Source of the DNA: Clostridiales bacterium
GTDB taxonomy: Bacteria; Bacillota; Clostridia; Monoglobales; Monoglobaceae
Assembly (NCBI GenBank): GCA_016303265.1
Contig: JAEDLZ010000012.1
Coordinates: forward strand, 1-23,185
Direction of reading: 5' to 3'
DNA length: 23,185 nucleotides
The notes under the pieces are model-generated. The model ran no database searches. It was not told where the DNA came from and saw only the letters and a list, made by a program, of their open reading frames with translations. Positions 7,233-13,076 of the stretch are shown here, in pieces (position 1 is the stretch's first letter; every line of letters starts with the position of its first letter). The position numbers and the translations under genes are program-made.

Positions 7233-8717
7233 TCAGTAGGATACATAATTAAGCGGGTTCTGATAAACCCCGTTTTTCTTTATTTCAAAATGCAGATGAG
7301 TTCCCGTACTTCTTCCCGTGCTGCCCATCTTTGCAATCTCCTGTCCCTGTTTAACCGACTGACCCTTGGACACGCAAATGGTGCTGCAATGCCCGTATGC
7401 GGTCTGATAGCCGTTACCGTGGTCCACTATAATATAATTCCCGTAGCCGCTCATCCAGCCCGCATAAGTAACTTTACCGGAAGCGGCAGCCTTTATGCTC
7501 GAACCGTAGGAGCCTGCAATATCAATTCCGTTATGATTTCTGCCCCAGCGCGTTCCAAAGGTTGAGGAAAGCGAGCCGCCTGCAGGTCTTATAAACTGCG
7601 GCGGAACCATCGTCCCCACCTTGCGGATTTCCGTAACCGGTTCACTTAAAACCTCCTCGGATATAACTTCGCTGTCAACCACAATTCCGTTTTCCGTCCT
7701 TACCTTTGCAACCTTGCGGACCTTACCCTTAACACCTGCAGAAACAACCGAATATTCACCCTGATACATAGTCGGGTCATCCTGAGTTTCTATCTGATAG
7801 GGCGTTTCCTCTTCGTAATCAACAGTTCTCGTTGCAACAACGGATAAGAGCGGAACCGCTTTTTCCACAATTATTTCATCGCCGACGCGGATTGTGTCGC
7901 CATCCGCCAGATTCGGGTTCATGGCAACAATTTCAACGCTGCTCACCATTCCGAACTTTTCCGCAATCCCCGAAAGAGTGTCCCCCTCCTGAACCGTATA
8001 TGTTTCCGGAACCTTGTCCGTCCCCGAAAGGATGCTTATCGCCTCCTCAAAGGTCGAAAATTCATTGATTCCGTGGTCATAGTCAAGGCTGTATGTGTAT
8101 TTTTCCTTTGTTTCAAGAACCGTATCATCCGTTATTTCAACCCCTGCAAAACGCTTGAGATATTCCTCCTTGACTCCCTTTGCAATCTCCTCAGAGGTAA
8201 CCGCCGTCACAAATTCACCGTCAATATAAATACCGTAAGTGGGAACAATGTCGAAATTTGACAAAAGATATTCCTTTATGCCGTCCTCCGTAAGGCACTC
8301 ATCCCGGTCGACAAGCCTGCGGATATATTCGGGATTTTTACTGTATTCCTCATCCGCTCCTGCGTAGTTTGCCACCACAACTCTCGCCTCGTCTATAGCT
8401 TTTTTAACTACCTCCTGATCGTCAACATAGCCCAGAATTTCGCCGTCAATAATAAGCTCATAGCCCAACGCATAATTTTTCATGCTGAAGAAAACGCATA
8501 TAACCGTAAAAAATACAATCGCAATTATGCCTGAATATATGTATTTTCTAAAGCCGCTCCAAAGCGCGCTGACCTGGTGCATATAAACGCTCTTTTGGTC
8601 CACCATAAACGCTCTGTCCGAGGTATTTTTCGTTTTATTGTCAACACCTATTGCCTTACCGAATTTCTTCGGCTTATGCTCGTGCTTCTTTTTCCCGTTT
8701 TCCTTTTCTTCAGTCAA
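7233..8717 (-). CDS. Membrane-anchored LysM-G5-M23 peptidoglycan endopeptidase
   Basis: Probable cell-wall hydrolase of 494 residues. It has a basic cytoplasmic N-terminus (1-58), one transmembrane segment (about 61-78), an extracellular region of unclear fold (85-235), LysM (238-284, TYTVQEGDTLSGIAEKFGM), a G5 domain (about 287-368) and a C-terminal M23/LytM zinc peptidase (375-494). The zinc ligands are present: H395 and D399 in NHNGID, and H476 in HLHFE, with H443 and H474 as catalytic-site histidines. LysM and G5 bind glycan, and M23 cleaves peptide cross-bridges. The start codon is TTG with GAGGTG 5 bases upstream. It heads an operon with walR and rlmH, so the hydrolase and its likely regulator are co-expressed. 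A role as a SpoIIQ-like sporulation factor is possible but not shown. Confidence 0.9.
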   Translation of the reverse strand: MTEEKENGKKKHEHKPKKFGKAIGVDNKTKNTSDRAFMVDQKSVYMHQVSALWSGFRKYIYSGIIAIVFFTVICVFFSMKNYALGYELIIDGEILGYVDDQEVVKKAIDEARVVVANYAGADEEYSKNPEYIRRLVDRDECLTEDGIKEYLLSNFDIVPTYGIYIDGEFVTAVTSEEIAKGVKEEYLKRFAGVEITDDTVLETKEKYTYSLDYDHGINEFSTFEEAISILSGTDKVPETYTVQEGDTLSGIAEKFGMVSSVEIVAMNPNLADGDTIRVGDEIIVEKAVPLLSVVATRTVDYEEETPYQIETQDDPTMYQGEYSVVSAGVKGKVRKVAKVRTENGIVVDSEVISEEVLSEPVTEIRKVGTMVPPQFIRPAGGSLSSTFGTRWGRNHNGIDIAGSYGSSIKAAASGKVTYAGWMSGYGNYIIVDHGNGYQTAYGHCSTICVSKGQSVKQGQEIAKMGSTGRSTGTHLHFEIKKNGVYQNPLNYVSY

Positions 8718-8793
8718 AATATCACCTCACAATCAAACTTTTCAAATAATATCAAAGTTTTGTGATAGCTTATCGTATTTAGTATTTCAAGTT

Positions 8794-8821
8794 TGTTAAT
8801 TTTATGTTACAATTTTGTTAC
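8794..8821 (-). promoter_or_regulatory. Three in-phase WalR-type half-sites
   Basis: On the plus strand TGTTAA (8794-8799), five bases, TGTTAC (8805-8810), five bases, TGTTAC (8816-8821): three half-sites at exact 11-base spacing. This fits the WalR consensus TGTWAH-N5-TGTWAH known from Bacillus and Staphylococcus. Read on the minus strand it also resembles the PhoP box (TTAACA repeats). It lies between the proposed promoter and the M23 start codon, in the leader of the operon that encodes WalR. Confidence 0.7.
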
Positions 8822-8829
8822 ACCATTAT

Positions 8830-8858
8830 ATTTTACACTAAATTGACCAAAAGGTCAA
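8830..8858 (-). promoter_or_regulatory. Promoter of the M23-walR-rlmH operon, with palindrome over the -35
   Basis: On the minus strand TTGACC (8853-8858), a 17-base spacer and TAAAAT (8830-8835). An overlapping TATAAT at 8825-8830 is an alternative -10. The -35 box is half of a perfect palindrome, TTGACC-AAAA-GGTCAA (8843-8858). The 5' leader would be about 105 bases. Confidence 0.55.
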
Positions 8859-8915
8859 GCATTTTTTGTCATTTATTGTTTTCTTTGGATTTTTATCCAT
8901 ATTGCTGTATTCTCG

Positions 8916-9374
8916 TTATATATCTTTAAATTCCGTCCTTATATTTTCGCCGTCAACCGTCAGAACCGCATAGCTTCTTGCGGCAGTTCCCGGGTTTATA
9001 AGCGTTATGCCGTCGGAAACCTCATAGGTACGGCTGTGGGTATGGCCGAAAACACAGATGTCCGCTCCTATTCTTTTGCCGTAGGCAAGGAGCTGTGCCG
9101 TTGAATATCTGACCCCCAGCTTGTGCCCGTGAACCAAAAGAACCTTTTTCCCGCCAAAGGTGAAAATTCTTTCATCGGGAACATTTTTCACAAAAAAGTC
9201 GTTGTTGCCAAGAACCTCCGCCACACAGGCGTTCGGGCAGGCGAGCATAAACTCCTCCGCATCACGGTGAACATCGCCTGCGAACATTACCATATCAATA
9301 TTTTTCTCCCGTTCATAAGCGTCAATCATATTCATAACCCGTCCGTGAGAATCGCTCAGTATAAGCGCCTTCAA
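8916..9374 (-). CDS. YfcE/MJ0936-family metallophosphoesterase
   Basis: Calcineurin-like phosphodiesterase, 152 residues from the start chosen here. Two-metal motifs are SDSHG (near the N-terminus), FAGDVH, LGNND, LVHGH and FGHTH, the standard series for YfcE-type enzymes, which hydrolyse phosphodiesters or phosphomonoesters in vitro; the cellular substrate is unknown. I choose the TTG at 9374 because GGGAG lies 8 bases upstream and the product then begins directly at the first beta strand; a GTG at 9416 would add 14 residues with no ribosome binding site. It sits alone between its own promoter and the M23 operon; read-through into that operon cannot be excluded. In many Bacillota yfcE homologues follow the rdgB/rph genes, which are not seen here. 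Confidence 0.9.
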   Translation of the reverse strand: MKALILSDSHGRVMNMIDAYEREKNIDMVMFAGDVHRDAEEFMLACPNACVAEVLGNNDFFVKNVPDERIFTFGGKKVLLVHGHKLGVRYSTAQLLAYGKRIGADICVFGHTHSRTYEVSDGITLINPGTAARSYAVLTVDGENIRTEFKDI

Positions 9375-9404
9375 TAAAATCACTCCCAAACATATAATAT
9401 TATC

Positions 9405-9457
9405 AGTATAGCACACGATTGCAATCTTGTCACTATTTTAGGCAAAATACATATAAT
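9405..9457. promoter_or_regulatory. Back-to-back promoters between the phosphodiesterase and the small-protein operon
   Basis: Minus strand: GTGACA (9428-9433), 17 bases, TATACT (9405-9410). Plus strand: TTGTCA (9427-9432), 19 bases, TATAAT (9452-9457). The two -35 boxes occupy the same bases, so polymerase binding would be mutually exclusive. The plus-strand spacer is long, so that promoter is less certain. Confidence 0.5.
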
Positions 9458-9496
9458 ATATTGACATAAAAATCAGGATTCGGAGGTTTTAGGATT

Positions 9497-9712
9497 ATGA
9501 ATATTGATAAAATTCTCGCAGATATGACGCCTGAAAAGCTTGAGGCTGGGCTGTCGAAGCTGAGCGGTGTTCTTTCTGAAAGCCAGATGCATAAGGTTAG
9601 ACAGGTTCTTCAAAATACCGATAAGCAAGAGCTTTCGGAAAAGCTCAAAAATGTTGATATGAACGAACTGAAGAATCAGCCCGAATTTAAGAAGTTTTTT
9701 CCCAATAAATAG
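9497..9712 (+). CDS. Small helical protein, function unknown
   Basis: A 71-residue protein with no recognised domain. CGGAGG lies upstream of the ATG. The sequence is charged and mainly helix-forming, with a motif of the type MTPEKLEAGLSKLSGVLS at residues 10-27 and a second predicted helix pair ending in KKFFPNK. There is no signal peptide or membrane segment. It is the first gene of a plus-strand cluster (next gene 20 bases away) that ends with the SPOCS/LysM spore protein, so a sporulation-stage role is plausible. That is inference from neighbours only. Confidence 0.75.
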   Translation: MNIDKILADMTPEKLEAGLSKLSGVLSESQMHKVRQVLQNTDKQELSEKLKNVDMNELKNQPEFKKFFPNK

Positions 9713-9732
9713 ACTTATCGGAGGTTGCGGCT

Positions 9733-10107
9733 ATGGAGGATAATTTCGATTTTCAGGGAGCAGTTGATAAAATTAAGGAAATGTTTTCGGGTGACGAGGG
9801 TCAGACAAAGCTCCAAAGCATTATGAATATGTTCGCCTCCGGCGGCGATGAGCCCGACAATCACGGCTCCGGCAGCACGGATAGCTCCGACAGCGGTTTT
9901 GACTTTGACCTCGAAATGTTTTTTAAGCTTCAGAAAATTATGTCAGCCATGCAGAGCAGCAAAAACGATGAAAACGCCCGGCTTTTAATGTCTTTAAAGC
10001 CGTTTCTCCATGAAAGCCGCCGCAATAAGGTTGACCGGGCGGTTAAGCTTATGAATATGTCAAAGGTTTTATCCGTTATAAAAGAAACCGATTCAAAAGG
10101 TGTGTAA
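9733..10107 (+). CDS. Hypothetical acidic protein with low-complexity linker
   Basis: A 124-residue protein preceded by CGGAGG. An N-terminal helical part (1-35) and a Gly/Ser/Asp-rich linker (about 36-57) lead to a C-terminal helical part (58-118) containing NDENARLLMSLKPFLHESRR, followed by a basic helix. The C-terminal pattern looks like a recurrent Clostridia hypothetical family, but I cannot name it. No membrane segment is seen. It starts 20 bases after the preceding small gene and ends 3 bases before the next, so these are co-translated neighbours. Function unknown. Confidence 0.75.
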   Translation: MEDNFDFQGAVDKIKEMFSGDEGQTKLQSIMNMFASGGDEPDNHGSGSTDSSDSGFDFDLEMFFKLQKIMSAMQSSKNDENARLLMSLKPFLHESRRNKVDRAVKLMNMSKVLSVIKETDSKGV

Positions 10108-10110
10108 AAA

Positions 10111-10602
10111 ATGTATATAAGATATAATAATCAATCTCCCCGCAGCGGCGGAAATTCTCCGCCCCAATGGCAGGGTCGCAGTCCATCTCAGGGGCAGGGG
10201 CATAACACGCCTCAGGGGCAGGAGCACAATCCCCCTCAGGGGCAGGGGCACAATCCCCCTCAGGGGCAGGGGCATAACACGCCTCAGGGGCAGGGGCACA
10301 ACACGCCTCAGGGGCAGGGGCACAACACGCCTCAGGGGCAGGGGCACAATCCGCCGCCCGGAAAGGATATGCCGCCCGGCAAAGGGTTGTTCGGCAACAA
10401 TCCTCTCACATTTTTGCCGCATGAAATTTACGATCCCAAAACTCACAAATTTTTTGGTATTATAACCGCCGAAGATATTCTCTTAATCGGGCTTATGCTT
10501 CTGGTTTTGGACAGCGACTGCGACGACAAAATATTTCTGGCGGTTGCTTTAGGATACATTCTTTTGTCCGATTATTTTGATTTCGGGAATATCCTGTTTT
10601 GA
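10111..10602 (+). CDS. Repeat-rich protein with C-terminal hydrophobic tail, function unknown
   Basis: A 163-residue protein in two parts. Residues about 10-90 are a Pro/Gln/Gly/His-rich tract built from 8-residue units of the form GQGHNTPQ. Residues about 100-163 are a conserved-looking segment with FFGIITAEDILLIGLMLLVL followed by a hydrophobic stretch (IFLAVALGYILLSDYF), which could be one hairpin of membrane segments. The start is 3 bases after the preceding stop, with AAAAGGTG overlapping it. A low-complexity hydrophilic arm on a small membrane-associated domain recalls spore-coat or forespore-membrane proteins, and the SPOCS gene lies 50 bases downstream. No function can be assigned. 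Confidence 0.75.
   Translation: MYIRYNNQSPRSGGNSPPQWQGRSPSQGQGHNTPQGQEHNPPQGQGHNPPQGQGHNTPQGQGHNTPQGQGHNTPQGQGHNPPPGKDMPPGKGLFGNNPLTFLPHEIYDPKTHKFFGIITAEDILLIGLMLLVLDSDCDDKIFLAVALGYILLSDYFDFGNILF
10177..10344 (+). repeat. 24-bp in-frame tandem repeat (7 units)
   Basis: Six well-conserved 24-bp units run from 10201 to 10344, with a degenerate unit before them at 10177-10200. Each encodes eight residues, alternating HNTPQGQG and HNPPQGQG. Third positions are almost uniform between units, indicating recent expansion rather than old divergence. The unit length keeps the frame. Confidence 0.92.
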
Positions 10603-10652
10603 TTTATCATAAATATATATCAGCAAATATTTGACGAAACGGGGTATTATAT

Positions 10653-12191
10653 ATGTCTGTTAATATTCAGAAAAAAAACATTGCTTTAAAAGAGGTTATA
10701 TGTTCAAAATACGGTCAGACCAAAGTGGAAAACGACCTTATAGTTCCCGACACAAAGCCCGACATAGAAAAAATTCTTCAAGTCTGCGGCAGGGCGGTTA
10801 TAACGCAGAAAACCTCCCAGCAGGATAAAGTATATGTACAGGGAGTTGTATACCTTACGGTTATATACCGCCCCGAAGGCGGAAACGGAATAAAATCCAT
10901 GTTTTCCGCTCTTGATTTCAGCCACATCACCGAAGCAAAGGGCGCAGAAGCCGGCAGTCACATCTGGGCGGAGGCAGCAATTGAAGAAATCGACTATTCC
11001 ATTGTAAACAGCCGCAAATTAACCGTTAAATGCTGCGTCGGAATTGACGCAAAAGTAAGCCGGACAACAAATGCAAACCTGCCTACGGCAGTTGATGACG
11101 GCTGCAAAATTCAGACCAAATGCGAAAACTACAAGCTTTCCTGCTGTTCCGCCGAAGAGGAGCAGGATTTCATTGTCCGTGAAAAGCTGGAAATTCCGTC
11201 CGGTAAGCCCGACGCCAATGATATTATAAAGTTTAATGTCCGCTGTGTGTCCTCAAATTTCAGATATGAGAGCAATCGCATTATTGCCGGCGGCGATATA
11301 GAAATTTCACTGCTGTATCTGGCGGACGATAATTCCGTTAACATTATTGAAGAAACCGTACCGTTTAACGAAACCTTAGAGGGAATCAGCCTCCCGGAGG
11401 GCGACTTGGACGCTTCATATATAGTAAAGGAAACAAATTTTGACATTGATGAGGACATAGACGGCTTACGGCGTTTTATAAGCATGAGCGTCAAGGCAAG
11501 CGGTGTTTTCCGCTCCACCGAAAACATTGAGGCATCGGCAATTTCCGACGCATTCGGAACGGAAAACCCCGTAAAATTGACTAAGAATACATACAATATT
11601 GAAAATGTTGTAAATAAAAGCGTCACCCAGATTGCCCACAAAGAAACCGTTGCAGTTCCCGATTATATGCCGGGAATCTACCGAATCTGCGACTGCGGCG
11701 GTGAGGCAAGAGTTACGGGAATTTCTATCGAGCAGGGGCGCATAAATGTTGACGGCGAAATTCTTTCCGATATTATGTATATTTCCGATGATGACCAGCA
11801 GGGCATAAACGGGCTGAGCCATATAAGTTCGTTTTCCCGCTCCGTTGATATTGCCAATGCACAACCCGATTCAATCTGCGAGGCAAAGGTTGAGCTTGAC
11901 CATATCGGCTACAACATAAATTCCGACCGAAGTCTTGAGTTGCGGTTTATAATCATTCTGACAATTACGGTTTTAAAAGAGGAAAAGCTTGAAATTATTG
12001 ATGACATAGAAATAGACGAAAACGGCGAAAAAGCCGTTCTTCCTCCGGCAATAATATATTTCCCGGAGGAAGGCGAAACCGTGTGGGATATTGCAAAGAG
12101 ATACATGGCGCCTCCGGAAAAAATCAAGTCAGGCAACGGCTTAGAGAGCGAAAATCTCAAAAAAGGCCAAAAAATCTGCATATTCAGATAG
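10653..12191 (+). CDS. SPOCS (DUF3794) and LysM protein, SipL-like spore morphogenesis factor
   Basis: A 512-residue soluble protein. Three SPOCS/DUF3794-type segments are visible, at about 10-125 (with VPDTKPDIEKILQVCG), 170-285 and 325-435 (with VPDYMPGIYRICDCGGEA), followed by a C-terminal LysM (about 466-512, PEEGETVWDIAKRYMAPPEK ... KKGQKICIF). This matches Clostridioides difficile SipL, in which the LysM domain binds SpoIVA to build the basal spore coat around the forespore. The similar length supports the match. It is the last gene of the plus-strand cluster, before a strong hairpin terminator. Other DUF3794 proteins of Clostridia lack proven roles, so orthology with SipL is likely but not certain. 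Confidence 0.85.
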   Translation: MSVNIQKKNIALKEVICSKYGQTKVENDLIVPDTKPDIEKILQVCGRAVITQKTSQQDKVYVQGVVYLTVIYRPEGGNGIKSMFSALDFSHITEAKGAEAGSHIWAEAAIEEIDYSIVNSRKLTVKCCVGIDAKVSRTTNANLPTAVDDGCKIQTKCENYKLSCCSAEEEQDFIVREKLEIPSGKPDANDIIKFNVRCVSSNFRYESNRIIAGGDIEISLLYLADDNSVNIIEETVPFNETLEGISLPEGDLDASYIVKETNFDIDEDIDGLRRFISMSVKASGVFRSTENIEASAISDAFGTENPVKLTKNTYNIENVVNKSVTQIAHKETVAVPDYMPGIYRICDCGGEARVTGISIEQGRINVDGEILSDIMYISDDDQQGINGLSHISSFSRSVDIANAQPDSICEAKVELDHIGYNINSDRSLELRFIIILTITVLKEEKLEIIDDIEIDENGEKAVLPPAIIYFPEEGETVWDIAKRYMAPPEKIKSGNGLESENLKKGQKICIFR

Positions 12192-12230
12192 GAAATAAAG
12201 GGTCTGCAAGCAAAAGCTCTTGCAAAAACC

Positions 12231-12268
12231 ATCCCCAAAAACAGCTGAGTTCAGCCGTTTTTGGGGAT
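12231..12268 (+). terminator. Terminator after the SPOCS/LysM gene
   Basis: Arms 12231-12248 and 12251-12268 (ATCCCCAAAAAC ... GTTTTTGGGGAT) with a 2-base loop and one mismatch, followed by ATTTTC. A smaller GCAAG/CTTGC hairpin precedes it. The same ATCCCC/GGGGAT stem recurs at 12919-12957 and 22247-22285. The interval 12269-12495 holds no gene, only fragments of hairpin-like repeat sequence. Confidence 0.8.
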
Positions 12269-12495
12269 ATTTTCATTGGTTTAGAAAAACTGTTGGTGCG
12301 GCAAATTGCTGCTTAAAAATCATTTTGCTACCGCCCCTTATGCAGACTGCGGCAGTCCTTTTGCGGCAATTGCTTATTACCGCACATATAGCTTTATATT
12401 CCGCTCCGCCAAGCAATTTCCGTTATATAGATTTCAAAAGGGCAGCCGCGGCTTTGCCACCTGTATTAAAATTTTAAAATATTTTAAAAAAACTG

Positions 12496-12524
12496 TTGAC
12501 AAATTTCTTTGTTTGTGGTATCAT
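12496..12524 (+). promoter_or_regulatory. Promoter of the tRNA pair
   Basis: TTGACA (12496-12501), a 17-base spacer and TATCAT (12519-12524), 33 bases before the first tRNA. The perfect -35 and good -10 fit a strong stable-RNA promoter. Confidence 0.75.
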
Positions 12525-12557
12525 ATCATTTGTCGGTCACAGTTGCCGACTGTGTAG

Positions 12558-12633
12558 GCTGGTGTAGCTCAATTGGTAGAGCAGCTGATTTGTAATCAGC
12601 AGGTCGCGGGTTCGAGTCCCATCACCAGCTCCA
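12558..12633 (+). tRNA. tRNA-Thr (anticodon TGT)
   Basis: The acceptor stem GCTGGTG pairs with CACCAGC. The D arm contains GCTC/GAGC, the anticodon stem GCTGA/TCAGC encloses TTTGTAA with anticodon TGT, and the T arm has GGGTTCGAGTCCC. CCA is encoded (12631-12633). It reads ACA and, by wobble, other ACN codons. Confidence 0.97.
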
Positions 12634-12639
12634 TTATAC

Positions 12640-12724
12640 GGAGGGGTTCCCGAGTGGCCAAAGGGGGCAGACTGTAAATCTGTTGCGTCTCGCTTCGATG
12701 GTTCGAATCCATCTCCCTCCACCA
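12640..12724 (+). tRNA. tRNA-Tyr (anticodon GTA)
   Basis: Class II tRNA with a long variable arm. The acceptor GGAGGGG pairs with TCCCTCC (one G-T). The anticodon loop CTGTAAA has anticodon GTA, the T arm has TGGTTCGAATCCA, discriminator A is followed by encoded CCA. It lies 6 bases after tRNA-Thr, so both are processed from one transcript. Confidence 0.97.
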
Positions 12725-12754
12725 AAGCCCTAAAGGTTAAAACCTTTGGGGCTT
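12725..12754 (+). terminator. Hairpin after the tRNA pair
   Basis: AAGCCC-T-AAAGGTT pairs with AACCTTT-G-GGGCTT immediately after the tRNA CCA end. The T tract after it is weak (ACTTATT), so it may be a terminator or a 3' processing structure. Confidence 0.6.
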
Positions 12755-12756
12755 AC

Positions 12757-12830
12757 TTATTGTGAAAACAACAAGGCTTTGAGGTACCCGACCGCAATCT
12801 TTGATTGCGCTGACGGGTCGGGTTCTTATT
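12757..12830 (+). repeat. 74-bp dispersed repeat, copy 1
   Basis: The reverse complement of 22169-22242, with about four mismatches over 74 bases. Its inner part forms a stem-loop: ACCCGAC-CGCAATC pairs with GATTGCG and GTCGGGT around a TTT loop, with a small internal bulge. No coding capacity. Between here and 12918 I see nothing further. Confidence 0.85.
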
Positions 12831-12918
12831 ACTTCTTTACTATTCACTAAAATCCCGGTCGCTTTCAAAATAACAGTGAAGCTTCTTCGCTGTCCGGTCA
12901 CTATATAAATACAAAAAT

Positions 12919-12957
12919 ATCCCCGAAAACAGCTAAATTCAAGCTGTTTTCGGGGAT
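12919..12957. terminator. Terminator of the flavodiiron gene
   Basis: Perfect 16-base arms 12919-12934 and 12942-12957 (ATCCCCGAAAACAGCT and its complement). T-rich sequence follows in both directions (ATTTTTG on minus, TATTTTGTTT on plus), so it can serve the minus-strand fprA transcript and any rightward read-through from the tRNAs. Confidence 0.75.
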
Positions 12958-13076
12958 TATTTTGTTTCATCGTTTTGTCAGGGAGCTATTTCCCGCAGCC
13001 TCTTTTGACATTATGAGAGAAATTTTTGAAAGCTTTTTCTTTCAATTTGACTTTTATTTCGTATTTGGTTTTTATA

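Noticed and set aside
10177..10344. CRISPR-like array
   Set aside because: Units are contiguous with no spacers, and they are in frame inside a protein gene.
10093..10446. Antisense open frame encoding repeated RRVVPLPL units
   Set aside because: It is the complement of the 24-bp repeat in the plus-strand gene; any repeat whose unit is a multiple of three stays open in all frames without stops. It has no ribosome binding site and overlaps two better genes.
12083..12557. Several open frames after the SPOCS gene
   Set aside because: They run through the terminator hairpin and the tRNA promoter, and are in mutually conflicting frames.
12558..12724. tRNA pair as an integration site for a mobile element
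   Set aside because: No integrase gene and no downstream repeat of the tRNA 3' end are visible; the 74-bp repeat nearby does not match tRNA sequence.
12537..12725. Antisense open frame over the two tRNAs
   Set aside because: It is the complement of tRNA sequence, a common false gene call.
12737..12970. Open frame across the 74-bp repeat and hairpin
   Set aside because: It is made of the repeat and terminator stem; no ribosome binding site and no independent support.
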